DNA from: Cyclina sinensis
Taxonomy: Eukaryota > Mollusca > Bivalvia > Venerida > Veneridae
Length of the DNA: 64,000 nucleotides
Direction of reading: 5' to 3'
Assembly: GCA_012932295.1 (NCBI GenBank)
Contig: JAAONU010000002.1
Coordinates: 34,807,485 to 34,871,484, forward strand
This document shows, piece after piece, positions 13,343 through 22,561 of this stretch. The stretch's first letter is position 1, and each line of letters begins with the position of its first letter. The notes under the pieces were generated by a model, which worked only from the letters and a program-made list of their open reading frames with translations, was not told where the DNA came from and did not search any database. Made by a program: the position numbers and the translations under genes.

Positions 13343-14749
13343 ATGGGAGACTCAGACAGTGAAGTCCAGTTTAACTTCCAGGGGGAAGACATACTTGGTG
13401 AAACCCAGGAGTTCTTTACTGAAAGCGTTGATGAAGATTATCCAAAATCTTCTCAGATGCCAGATTACAGAGGTCGAAGCAAGTCGAAGGGTCAGCAATC
13501 AAAAGATGTTTCTCCATCAAGAAGTCCAACTGAGCGTGGAGTAATCGGTGATGGTTCAGGTGATAGGTTGAGGTCTAGGGATACTGGCTTAAGTGGACGT
13601 GAGCATAGTCATGATGCAGATCACAGAAGTCCAAAGGATCGAGGGAACCTGATCGGTACTGGGCACAGAGATATCGGGGAAGACCATGGAGGGTTTCGAG
13701 ATGCTAGGCGTTCAGTGGACAAGAGACCTGGATATTTCGGTGATGTCCAAAAGCAGCATGGAGATGAGCATGTGCTGGCTCCTGAAGGCAGGCGGTATGG
13801 TCAGTATGACTCTGATGAGAGTGGTGGTGGATTTGGCAGGCGACCTAATTACTTTGGCTTCCGAGGAAGACATGAGAGAGAGATAAGAATTTCAGGTGAT
13901 GACAGAGAGCCAGGTGGCTGTGGAAGGGTTGGTGCTTCTCGCTCGAGTATTCCTGCGATACGCCCAGAGATATACGATGGCAGCGGGGACTGGGAGTCTT
14001 ACTTCTCTCACTTTTCGAATTGTGCAGATCTAGGCAGATGGTCTGAAGAAGAGAAGGCTCTTACACTCGCTTCACGACTACAGGGACCTGCCCGTACCTT
14101 CTACTTAGGTCTGGAACAACGTGACCGAATAATATTTCGAAGGCTAGTCGGCAAATTATCTGATCGATTCGGTAGCAAGAAGCAGCAGACAAAGTACATA
14201 GCAAGGCTTGAGGCAAGAAGGCGGGGCAATGATGAGATGTTGGCTTCCTTTGGTGATGACCTTCGCATTATGGCACAGCGTGCATACCCAGACCTTGACA
14301 GTGCAGCCCAGGAGTCCCTTGCTCTTCACCAGTTTTACAAAGGTGTAAGTCCTGAGATGAGATGTCGTTGCTTGGACAGGGAGTGCAGAACTGTACAAGA
14401 GGCAGTAGATGTCGTGGAGAGATATGAGCTCGTACTTGGTCGAGATGACAGAAAGCGTTCCAACATCAGAATGATTAAGGGAGATGTAACAGAATCAAAG
14501 CCTGCTGTACAGGAAAAGCCCAAGCTCACTCTAGAGGAGCAGATGGCAGTCATAATAACCAGACTAGAGAAGATTGAAACTATGGCAAAACAGGGTTACA
14601 ACAAAAGAAGTATCAATAATGACAAAATAAGGGGAAGGTACACTGGTTGTTACATTTGCAAGTCAATGGAACATTATGCAAGCAGCTGTCCTGAGAAGCA
14701 AACTAAAACTAAGGCAACGAAGTCGGAAAACTCGCGTCCACTAGCTTAG
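13343..14749 (+). CDS. gag: Gag polyprotein
   Basis: Structural protein of the retrotransposon particle, about 468 residues from the ATG at 13343. The N-terminal 200 residues are rich in Arg, Ser, Asp and Gly (SRSP-type repeats) and look disordered. Residues about 200-390 resemble the retrotransposon capsid domain, beginning near AIRPEIYDGSGDWESY. A CCHC zinc knuckle (C-X2-C-X4-H-X4-C) lies at residues 436-449 (14648-14689) and should bind genomic RNA. The frame is also open upstream to an ATG at 12962 inside the LTR, which would add 127 residues; I chose 13343 because it follows the primer site and starts the acidic, Gag-like sequence. The TAG at 14747-14749 overlaps the pol frame by 37 nt, and a frameshift signal lies just before it. 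Confidence 0.9.
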   Translation: MGDSDSEVQFNFQGEDILGETQEFFTESVDEDYPKSSQMPDYRGRSKSKGQQSKDVSPSRSPTERGVIGDGSGDRLRSRDTGLSGREHSHDADHRSPKDRGNLIGTGHRDIGEDHGGFRDARRSVDKRPGYFGDVQKQHGDEHVLAPEGRRYGQYDSDESGGGFGRRPNYFGFRGRHEREIRISGDDREPGGCGRVGASRSSIPAIRPEIYDGSGDWESYFSHFSNCADLGRWSEEEKALTLASRLQGPARTFYLGLEQRDRIIFRRLVGKLSDRFGSKKQQTKYIARLEARRRGNDEMLASFGDDLRIMAQRAYPDLDSAAQESLALHQFYKGVSPEMRCRCLDRECRTVQEAVDVVERYELVLGRDDRKRSNIRMIKGDVTESKPAVQEKPKLTLEEQMAVIITRLEKIETMAKQGYNKRSINNDKIRGRYTGCYICKSMEHYASSCPEKQTKTKATKSENSRPLA

Positions 14750-17700
14750 GTGGCCAGGGGCTAGTGGAGGAAGAATGGCCAGTTGATGAGACATCACAAA
14801 CAGCCAACTTATTAGAAGAGCTAGCGAACATTGATACATCAGACAATGGGTTATATACTAAGAGTGTCCTTTTTGGCCAAGAAGTTATTTTGCTGATAGA
14901 CAGTGGATCATCTACAACGTTATTGTCTAAGAGGGTTTTTGACAGGATTGAACCAAGCTTAAGACCGGAATTAATAGCAACAAAACACAGGTTACAAGGG
15001 GCAAACGGCAAAGACATTATGGTTCTTGGCAGAGTAAGAACAACACTGATGCTAGGGAAAGGCTGTTTTGATGTGGAAGCAATAGTGTGCGATATCATAC
15101 CAGATGGGATACTTGGGCAGGATTTCCTTCTTCAACATGCTTCAAAGATAGACTATGATGAAACCACCATATACACTGATAGAGCAAACATCAGTTGTTG
15201 GATTGGCAAGGAGATAAGTTGTAATGTAATGACAGTTGCCAAGGTTATCATTCCACCTATGACTCTTATACGTATTCCTGTTCGAATTGAGAATGTAGAG
15301 AACATGGAGGATTTGGGCTTATTCTGTGCATCACTTCCGCTCGTCCATAGCAAAGCAGCTGTAGGTGTAGAGGGTATAATCCAGCCTCGAGTTGACGGTT
15401 TGACTGTATGTATGATGAATACTAGTGAGGAAGAAGTCTTTATTCCATCAGAGGTGCCTATTGGTGTATGTGAGCCATACAAGGACAATTTTGACTGTGC
15501 TTCGTTCCACATAACATCTACAACCAAAGTAAATCAAGGTGATACTGAAATTCCTGAACATTTGATAGACATTTTTAATAGAAGTAAAACAGAACTCAGT
15601 GAGGAACAAGAAGCTAAGCTGCAAGCTTTGCTGATTAAGTATCAGAATGTCTTTGCAAAATCTTCAGAAGACTTAGGCCAGAATGACTCGATCAAACACG
15701 AGATAAACACTGGTAATGCTACACCTATTCGGCAGCCTCTTAGGCGACTTCCAATTGGAAAGAGAGAAGTAGAGCAGCAAGAAGTCCGAAAGATGCTGGA
15801 GAGAGGAGTAATTGAGCCTTCATCAAGCAGCTGGTCTTCACCGATAGTGTTAGTGACAAAGAAAGATGGGTCTGTCCGTTTCTGTGTAGACTACAGGCGT
15901 TTAAATGACGTAACAATCAAGGATGCATATCCGATACCTAGAATTGAAGATTGTCTAGATTCCTTAACCGGCTCAAAGTGGTTCAGTACCATGGACTTGA
16001 ACTCAGGATTTTGGCAGGTGGCTCTTAGTCCTAAAGATAAACACAAAACGGCTTTCTCGACAAGCCTTGGGCTGTATCAGTTTACTGTCTTACCGTTTGG
16101 TCTTGCCAATTCGCCAGCTACTTTTGAGAGGCTGATGGAAAATACTTTGCGAGGTCTTAATTGGGAGGAATGTTTGGTCTATATGGACGACATAATTGTG
16201 CCCTCAGTAGACTTCAGGCAAGGACTTGATAGACTCGAACACGTTCTTCAGCGTCTTGAAAGTGCAAATCTAAAGTTGAAACCATCAAAGAGCATTTTCT
16301 TTAAGAAAAGTGTGAAGGTTCTGGGTCACGTAGTCTCAGAGGAAGGTGTTACAACAGACCCTGAGAAAATAGCAGCAGTGTCACAATGGGCAACGCCAAG
16401 GACAAAGAAACAGCTTCGAAGTTTCCTGGGGCTCTGTTCATACTATCGTCGTTTTGTTGCGAACTTTGCTTCAATAGCCAAGCCACTGCACAAGCTATGT
16501 GAAAAGGCACAGAAGTTTATATGGACAGATGAAGCTCAGTTGGCTTTTGAGAAGTTAAAGAAAGCTTTGACTACAACACCTGTTTTGGCATATCCAAAGC
16601 TAGGTCAGCCTTTCATTTTAGACACAGACTCGAGTGAATTTGCGACAGGTGCTGTCTTGTCACAGGAATTTGATGGCTCAGAGAGGGTGATCGCTTACAT
16701 GAGTAAGAGTTTGAACAAACATGAGAGATCATACTGCGTTACAAGAAAGGAATTACTGGCTGTCATTGTGGCTCTTAGAAAATTTCATACATACCTGTAT
16801 GGACAGAAAGTTTTTATTAGAACTGATAATTCTGCAGTCAGCTGGATGCGAAATTTAAAATTACCCACAGGTCAGATGGCACGTTGGATACAAGAGCTGA
16901 ATACACATGACTTTGAGATAGTCCATCGAAAGGGCAGGAAACACTCTAACGCAGATGCGCTTTCACGAGTGCCTTGCAAAGTTTGTAGGAAATATGCAGC
17001 AGATCCAGCAGTCATACCTGAACTTGAAGCCCTAGAAGAGTGCCAGCATGCTAATGATGACAGTGCCACAGTAAGAGCTGTTACACGTTCACAGACAAAA
17101 ATGAAGCATATTCCAGAGCTTCTTTCCGGCTGGGATAAGGATGATATACGCAAGAATCAATTAAGTGATGAAAGCATTGGTCCAGTTATCAACCTTACAG
17201 ACAGAAACTTACCCAGACCAGAGCAAAAAGAAGTTTCTATTTTATCACCAGAAACAAAGATCATTCTAAGGCAGTGGGACAGACTTGTCATGCAAGCTGG
17301 CATGCTTTACCGGCTATGGTATGAAGATGGTACAGATAAACTACAGCTTATAGTTCCAAGAAAGAATAGACAAGAACTTATGTCACTGAATCATGACATA
17401 CCAACAGCTGCTCATTTAGGATGGAAAGCTACTCTTTCTCGTATCCAGAAAGACTACTACTGGCCTGGAATGAAGACAGACATACAGAGGTTCTGTAGAC
17501 AGTGTGACAGTTGTTGTGCAAGAAAGCCAAGTAAGACTTCAAACAAAGCACCACTAGGAAGCAGAATAGTTGGTGGTCCTATGGAGAAGGTGTGCATGGA
17601 TATCCTTGGTCCATTAGCAACATCTGACAAGGGAAACAAGTATGTTTTGGTAATCTGTGATGAATTCACAAAATGGACAGAAGCCTATGCACTTCCTAAC

Positions 17701-18474
17701 CAAGAGGCGGTCACGATAGCCAGAGTATTTGTTGATGAATTTATATGCAGATTCGGTGCCCCTCTTCAAGTTCATAGTGACCAAGGCCGAAATTTCGAGT
17801 CACGCCTTTTCAAGCAAGTTTGTAAGCTTTTCTCCATATACAAAACTCGTACAACAAGTTTTAGACCCCAAGCTAATGGAACAGTAGAAAGGTTCAACCG
17901 CACTTTACTGAACATGCTGTCAATGTATTGTAACAAAAACCAGAGGTCATGGGATGTCTATCTTCCACAAGTGATGATGGCTTACAGATCAACAGAACAT
18001 TCTACTACCAAATTCTCTCCGAACCAGATGATATTTGGGCACAACATTCTGGTCCCTAGCAAGGCTGTCATTGGTCAACCAGATGAGGACCCTGTAGACA
18101 TGGATGTTGATGAGTATGTAGCTGACTTACAGGAGAAGCTCTCTGAGATTCATACAACGGCAAGACAAAATCTTAAGAAGCAGGCTGTGTACAGAAAGAA
18201 GTACTATGATGTAAGGGCAAAACATAGATGTCTAGAAATGGGGCAGCCAGTCTGGATGCATGATCCAACAAGAAGGATTGGTGTGTGTAGTAAACTGAGC
18301 AATCGTTGGAATGGGCCGTACCTTGTAGAGAAGAAGTTGGATGATCTAACCTTCCTGATTCGCACTTCACCAAGTAAACCACCGAAAGCTGTTCACATTG
18401 ATCGTCTACTACCCTATCGTGGTGAAAACTTGCCAAGGTGGATGGAACGATTCAGGCAGACGCCTGATGTATAA
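14713..18474 (+). CDS. pol: Pol polyprotein: protease, reverse transcriptase, RNase H, integrase
   Basis: Enzymatic polyprotein, probably made as a Gag-Pol fusion: there is no early in-frame ATG and the first codons after the frame opens are ordinary. Residues are numbered from the GTG codon at 14764. The aspartic protease has the DSGS motif at 46-49. In reverse transcriptase the first catalytic Asp is 411 and YMDD is 473-476. RNase H has D620, E663, D688 and D731. The integrase zinc domain is H877, H884, C911, C914. The integrase core is D946, D1006, E1042 (D-X59-D-X35-E). A GPY motif at 1184-1186 is followed by a short basic tail without a chromodomain. No internal stops; all catalytic residues seen. 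The order protease-RT-RNase H-integrase is diagnostic of Ty3/Gypsy. Whether the separate proteins are released by the encoded protease is inferred. Confidence 0.95.
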   Translation, partial: GNEVGKLASTSLGGQGLVEEEWPVDETSQTANLLEELANIDTSDNGLYTKSVLFGQEVILLIDSGSSTTLLSKRVFDRIEPSLRPELIATKHRLQGANGKDIMVLGRVRTTLMLGKGCFDVEAIVCDIIPDGILGQDFLLQHASKIDYDETTIYTDRANISCWIGKEISCNVMTVAKVIIPPMTLIRIPVRIENVENMEDLGLFCASLPLVHSKAAVGVEGIIQPRVDGLTVCMMNTSEEEVFIPSEVPIGVCEPYKDNFDCASFHITSTTKVNQGDTEIPEHLIDIFNRSKTELSEEQEAKLQALLIKYQNVFAKSSEDLGQNDSIKHEINTGNATPIRQPLRRLPIGKREVEQQEVRKMLERGVIEPSSSSWSSPIVLVTKKDGSVRFCVDYRRLNDVTIKDAYPIPRIEDCLDSLTGSKWFSTMDLNSGFWQVALSPKDKHKTAFSTSLGLYQFTVLPFGLANSPATFERLMENTLRGLNWEECLVYMDDIIVPSVDFRQGLDRLEHVLQRLESANLKLKPSKSIFFKKSVKVLGHVVSEEGVTTDPEKIAAVSQWATPRTKKQLRSFLGLCSYYRRFVANFASIAKPLHKLCEKAQKFIWTDEAQLAFEKLKKALTTTPVLAYPKLGQPFILDTDSSEFATGAVLSQEFDGSERVIAYMSKSLNKHERSYCVTRKELLAVIVALRKFHTYLYGQKVFIRTDNSAVSWMRNLKLPTGQMARWIQELNTHDFEIVHRKGRKHSNADALSRVPCKVCRKYAADPAVIPELEALEECQHANDDSATVRAVTRSQTKMKHIPELLSGWDKDDIRKNQLSDESIGPVINLTDRNLPRPEQKEVSILSPETKIILRQWDRLVMQAGMLYRLWYEDGTDKLQLIVPRKNRQELMSLNHDIPTAAHLGWKATLSRIQKDYYWPGMKTDIQRFCRQCDSCCARKPSKTSNKAPLGSRIVGGPMEKVCMDILGPLATSDKGNKYVLVICDEFTKWTEAYALPNQEAVTIARVFVDEFICRFGAPLQVHSDQGRNFESRLFKQVCKLFSIYKTRTTSFRPQANGTVERFNRTLLNMLSMYCNKNQRSWDVYLPQVMMAYRSTEHSTTKFSPNQMIFGHNILVPSKAVIGQPDEDPVDMDVDEYVADLQEKLSEIHTTARQNLKKQAVYRKKYYDVRAKHRCLEMGQPVWMHDPTRRIGVCSKLSNRWNGPYLVEKKLDDLTFLIRTSPSKPPKAVHIDRLLPYRGENLPRWMERFRQTPDV
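14725..14781 (+). promoter_or_regulatory. Candidate -1 ribosomal frameshift signal between gag and pol
   Basis: The pol frame is -1 relative to gag and opens after a TAA at 14710-14712; gag stops at 14749, so slippage must occur within 37 nt. GGAAAAC (14725-14731), read G GAA AAC in the gag frame, is a plausible though non-ideal slippery heptamer. After a 6-nt spacer, CCACTAGC (14738-14745) pairs perfectly with GCTAGTGG (14760-14767). The loop contains TGGCCA (14751-14756), which can pair with the downstream TGGCCA (14776-14781) to form an H-type pseudoknot with loops of 5, 3 and 8 nt. This geometry matches known retroviral frameshift elements. Function is inferred. Confidence 0.75.
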
Positions 18475-19085
18475 GCAGTAAACAGTTCTTTTTCTGTATG
18501 TAAATATTATGTTGTTTTGCCATTAATGCTAGTGAATTTCTTGCATCAACCTGAGTTTATGGTTGAACTGATCCGTGAGTGTACCAGAGATACCTTGGAG
18601 CAGCACGTTGTTGAACAAGCCTAGGGGATTGTTCAGAGGGAAGACAAAGTGGGGTCTTCTGTGTAGGAACCTTAGGGGGTTTCTGTTTAGTAAGACCAGA
18701 GGGGTCTTGGATTAAGAAGGCTACAGGAGTCTTCATTATGTTGGGCCTAGGGGTCCCAGTTTTCAAGCACAGAAGGTCTTGTGTTTAAGTCTCAAAAAGC
18801 AGTTTAGTGAACAGAAGCTGTTCGTCCCACTGTGATTGTGCGGTGCTCAATCGTGGCAACTCTTCGGCCGGGGGTTTACACATACTAGGTATCAATGGGT
18901 CAGGCGGTATTTTTCAACTTCAAGGTGGGGTGGATGCTAGATTTTCATTATCGACCATTTTTCTGATGTGCACTAAACCATGTTACTGTTTGCGGCAAAT
19001 CCAACTGCAGAGAACCTCAGTTTATGTAATGGAATAAAACTGATGTTTCCTTCGTCTTGTTGTCTTCAAAATGATATATTTTCAG
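18475..19085 (+). other. Pol-ORF3 spacer with G-rich imperfect repeats and a splice acceptor
   Basis: About 600 nt without a credible gene. Between about 18610 and 18760 the sequence is G-rich, with imperfect repeats around AGGGGTCTT and TAGGGGT. The spacer ends in a pyrimidine-rich run (about 19043-19068) and TATATTTTCAG (19075-19085), a good splice-acceptor match directly abutting the ORF3 ATG at 19086. This layout resembles the spliced subgenomic env RNA of retroviruses. Possible donors are CAAG/GTACAA (GT at 13319-13320), 24 nt before the gag ATG, and GCAAG/GTACTT (GT at 12536-12537) in R. Confidence 0.6.
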
Positions 19086-20795
19086 ATGTCATTCAGATGC
19101 TGGTCATGTGATGCAGGGTTTGATACAATGAGTGACAGAAGAAATCACTACATGAACAAGCCTCACCAGTACTTACAGGTTTATTGTCCATGGTGCGCTG
19201 GCGGTAGGACGTTTAGGAGGCCTGCTGACCTGAGAACACATCTTGCCAAGTATCATAAACGTGAGGTGGGGAGTCAGAATGCTGGTTTTCCAACTGATGA
19301 AGAGTGCTTCTTTCTTTCAATTGGGCCAAGGGCGTACTGTCAAAGCGTGAGAAAGCTTCCAGCAGAAAATGCAATAACTTCCTATCTGAGGAATGCAGTG
19401 ATTAAAAATCCCGGTACGAAATCTATAGAGGCCTGGAAGTGCGGTTGGGAGAGATATGGTCCAAAGAGTTCATCTAAAACCCCATATTCACCAACTAAGC
19501 CAGATTTAATGGAAACTTTAGATGTACAACTTGGTATGGGGACAGCCACTTTCACGAAATTGGATGAAAGCCAGGGCACCTTCTATCGCATAACAGTATC
19601 TGCTTCATCTCCAAAGTCAAGAGACAGAGTTGTACGTATGATGGGGTGTGTCAAACCCCAGGCCATTTCCTTACCAACTAGGTGGGTTTCATCTTCACTG
19701 AAAGCGGGAGCGATAGCCAAAGCAGCCAGGCTGACGGCTTTCAACATAGCACAGGTGGAGGAGAGCAGATGGGAACCAGAACCACCACAGAAAAAGAAAA
19801 GATCAGAGTCCCCAGCCATAGATTCTCAAACAAGTAGTTACAGTCCAGATAAAGAAAGAGAGTCCTTTTCTCCTGCGCTAACAAAAACTCCATTAACACC
19901 AATTCCTTTTCCTGAAAATGAACCAACTGTAGATGAACCACAGACGATACCATTTTGCTGGTCAAACAATAAATCCCCAGAAAAGAAGGCACAGGATAAG
20001 ACAGACAACAACAATCTAGTCGCAGATGTAACAAGTCAACTAACTCCATCAAGCACTTTCAAACTGTCTGCTGGGTTACCATCTTCTGCGCAACTCATTC
20101 TTACATCCACAGCAGTCACCTTAGTTCCCACAATGAGTACCATTTCTACAGCAACAAGACCAACATCGCTGTGTAACCAAGTTAAACCCACAGCATCAGA
20201 TAGTGGCAGTCCATCGTCTTCAATAAGTAGGGTGTCCAAGAAATCAAAAGCTGTCTCTGATAATGAAACAATAGGTCAATGTTCAAGCGATAGTCCCTTT
20301 GATATAGATGCAGAGGTGTCTTCTGTAGCTGAGCAGTTACTAAGGACAGGTGGTATGCCCCTGTTTCCACCTGCAAGGCGTGACTGGGAGAAAGCGGAAG
20401 CAACCTTATCACCAGTTTCAGGAGTGTTTAGTGTCTGGCCTCCCACTAACTGGAAGACCATGGATCCAGACACTCGCCTTTTGGTATGGGAGACCGCATC
20501 AACAGCACTGGCGTTGAAGTGTGGATTTCCCCTTAATCGTCAGTACATCATGGATGCATTCCAATTCCTCGCGTTACCTGGGAGCAAGGATCACAATACA
20601 TCAACAACAGAAGCACGGTTGAGGCACACGAATTTCACCATCTTGAGAAAAATGGTGCAAGGAAAACCAATAGTGGAATCTAAAGAATTACTGAAAATGT
20701 TTGAATCCTCTGCTAGGGAAAGTATCTCAACAAAACCAGGTCCATACACAGATCTCTTAGAACAAATCAAGAACATTCCATTAAGAATAGATTAG
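19086..20795 (+). CDS. Third ORF: two-finger C2H2 zinc-finger protein in the env position
   Basis: An intact frame of 569 residues from the ATG at 19086; the frame extends in phase to an ATG at 19071, but that ATG lies upstream of the inferred splice acceptor. Numbering from 19086, finger 1 is C5-C8-H21-H27 (C-X2-C-X12-H-X5-H) and finger 2 is C34-C37-H52-H57 (C-X2-C-X14-H-X4-H, slightly long). A basic patch QKKKR near residue 235 is a candidate nuclear localisation signal. Residues about 240-440 are Ser/Thr/Pro-rich and look disordered. The C-terminal 120 residues are more ordered, with predicted-helix character. No signal peptide or membrane segment, so not an envelope protein. A nuclear DNA- or RNA-binding regulator of the element, possibly captured from the host, is the best inference. 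I recognise no family. Confidence 0.85.
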   Translation: MSFRCWSCDAGFDTMSDRRNHYMNKPHQYLQVYCPWCAGGRTFRRPADLRTHLAKYHKREVGSQNAGFPTDEECFFLSIGPRAYCQSVRKLPAENAITSYLRNAVIKNPGTKSIEAWKCGWERYGPKSSSKTPYSPTKPDLMETLDVQLGMGTATFTKLDESQGTFYRITVSASSPKSRDRVVRMMGCVKPQAISLPTRWVSSSLKAGAIAKAARLTAFNIAQVEESRWEPEPPQKKKRSESPAIDSQTSSYSPDKERESFSPALTKTPLTPIPFPENEPTVDEPQTIPFCWSNNKSPEKKAQDKTDNNNLVADVTSQLTPSSTFKLSAGLPSSAQLILTSTAVTLVPTMSTISTATRPTSLCNQVKPTASDSGSPSSSISRVSKKSKAVSDNETIGQCSSDSPFDIDAEVSSVAEQLLRTGGMPLFPPARRDWEKAEATLSPVSGVFSVWPPTNWKTMDPDTRLLVWETASTALALKCGFPLNRQYIMDAFQFLALPGSKDHNTSTTEARLRHTNFTILRKMVQGKPIVESKELLKMFESSARESISTKPGPYTDLLEQIKNIPLRID

Positions 20796-21107
20796 AAACA
20801 TTAGTCTGATACATTTTCTTTTAAATACATAAGTCTTCTCAAGGCAAAGTTTAATAGCAAGTTTATTTACCTTCATATGAGGACTCCTGTAATAGCTGAC
20901 ATTCATCTGGATAATATTTGGTTTTGTATATGATTAGTATTTCTGTATTTGATGTGTTAGTCGCATAGGACAGATAGTCATTGTATTTTATTCATATATC
21001 AAGTATGTAACCTTTTATATAAAGTTATGTTTGTTCCTTTGATTGTATCAAGACAGTTGCATTATGGCGCAAATACAGGAGTATTTGGTTCTTTGAGGTG
21101 GGGAGAG
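20796..21107 (+). other. 3' untranslated region of the retrotransposon
   Basis: About 310 nt of AT-rich sequence between the ORF3 stop and the 3' LTR. No further frame of note. It ends in the polypurine tract. Confidence 0.8.
21095..21107 (+). other. Polypurine tract
   Basis: GAGGTGGGGAGAG directly abuts the TGTAAGG start of the 3' LTR; one T interrupts the purine run. It is the expected RNase H-resistant primer for plus-strand DNA synthesis. Confidence 0.85.
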
Positions 21108-22557
21108 TGTAAGGGAATGCCTCCCTTACAGGATTATTATTTTAGTCAATAAGATGTATTTTTGTATTCATAGTTAAATTGTTTGAGTTAAACTTTGACA
21201 TACCTATGACATGTATTACAACAATAATTCCATTCTTGAATTTCTAGAATTGAACTTTAAAATTCCAGTTTTCTCTCTTAATATTGTAGCACAATGTGTG
21301 TATGAAGATGTTTTTATCAGTCAATGACCTAGAAATGCATTGTCTCTGTTGAAATGTAGTGTTTATCTACTAGGGCTCCTTTCTGGACAATTGAAAGGTT
21401 TACATGTTTAATACTGAGGAATTTCATTCATAAAAATGTGGGTCAAGAAGACAAGGACTACTTTTTCTATTGTTGGAGTGGCTGGCTTTTCATGAGTTTA
21501 ATGTCATTTTACTTGAAATTTCGCAGAAATGTTCTTTGTAAAAATTAAATGAAGAGCCACGATTGAGCCACGAACGATAGGCTGTAATTCATTATTTGTT
21601 GTGTTATATTTTTGTGCTCTGTATAGAAATAGTAAGTATTTTTGTCTTGTATTCCTACACTTGGCTAAAATGCACGTGGCTCTTCAAGAATACAGACGCA
21701 ATAGGTCATTTTCTTTGTTGTATTATGTAGTATTTCAAAATTTATTAGAGAGCCGCGATTGAGCCACGCGCGGGATGACTGTTTTAATTGTCAATTTTTG
21801 ATTTTTGTCAGGGGCTCATCACATAGGTGATGAAATGCCAGTCCTTTCATTGGCTGAGGCTGTCACATGGTATACCCAGGAAAAGTATATAAGTAAGAGA
21901 AGCAGGCAGCCTCAGCATCTTCTCAATCTTCTTCAAAAATCATATCAAAGCTTAAACATCTTCTTTCTTATATTAAAAACAGTGCAATACTGGACATTAT
22001 TGAGAGCAAGGTACTTTATTTATACACTTTTCTGCTCTGTTTAAGAATGATTTTGTTCAACAATAATTTTGTGAATTATTAAACTTTAACAAGAACTTTA
22101 AAGATGATAAATTACCATATGATTAACAATCAGAGATGTTATATTGGACTTAGAATAAATAACTTAAATAAAATGTGATAATTAAGCACTGATATAGAAG
22201 ATCCCGTTACATAGACTGAGTCTCACACTGGAATTATAAGCTTTTGATTTTCGATCTTCGCTGTATTAAAGCTGATAATCAACAATCGCTTTGTTGTTTG
22301 TATGGAGTACAAGGGTTGCCATGATTTACCAGTTTGTATGTGCTATCAAGAAGGGTTGGTAGCATATGCATACTGGTTATTCTTCCCATGATGCCCCAGC
22401 CCCTATGAGGTTAACGAGGTGCGGTAGCCATTACACATGGCCGACAAACGGTTAGACTTGGGTGCACGTCTCATTACCATAAGGGCCTTAGACACCGCCA
22501 TCCTTGACTATAAGGCATTCCTCGATAGATGTGTATACCGATGCGAGGTACCTTACA
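21108..22557 (+). repeat. 3' LTR (1,450 bp)
   Basis: Same length and apparently the same sequence as the 5' LTR, at a constant offset of 9,475 bp. It ends ..GTACCTTACA and is followed by ATAT, the right target duplication (22558-22561). The promoter copy is near 21886 (TATATAAG) and the polyadenylation signal near 22167. Confidence 0.97.
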
Positions 22558-22561
22558 ATAT

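Larger units (their letters stand above)
11633..22557 (+). mobile_element. Complete Ty3/Gypsy-type LTR retrotransposon, 10.9 kb, with a zinc-finger third ORF
   Basis: The element runs LTR - primer binding site - gag - pol (protease, RT, RNase H, integrase) - third ORF - polypurine tract - LTR, all on the plus strand. The domain order with RNase H before integrase, plus a GPY module at the integrase C-terminus, places it in Ty3/Gypsy (Metaviridae); the clade was not determined. The LTRs start TGTAAGG and end CCTTACA, a 7-bp terminal inverted repeat. It is flanked by ATAT on both sides (11629-11632 and 22558-22561), the 4-bp duplication expected of such an integrase. The two 1,450-bp LTRs keep a constant 9,475-bp offset, and I found no mismatch when reading them side by side. 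With every long ORF open, the insertion must be very recent and the copy may be competent. There is no env-like ORF: no signal peptide or membrane anchor after pol. Confidence 0.97.
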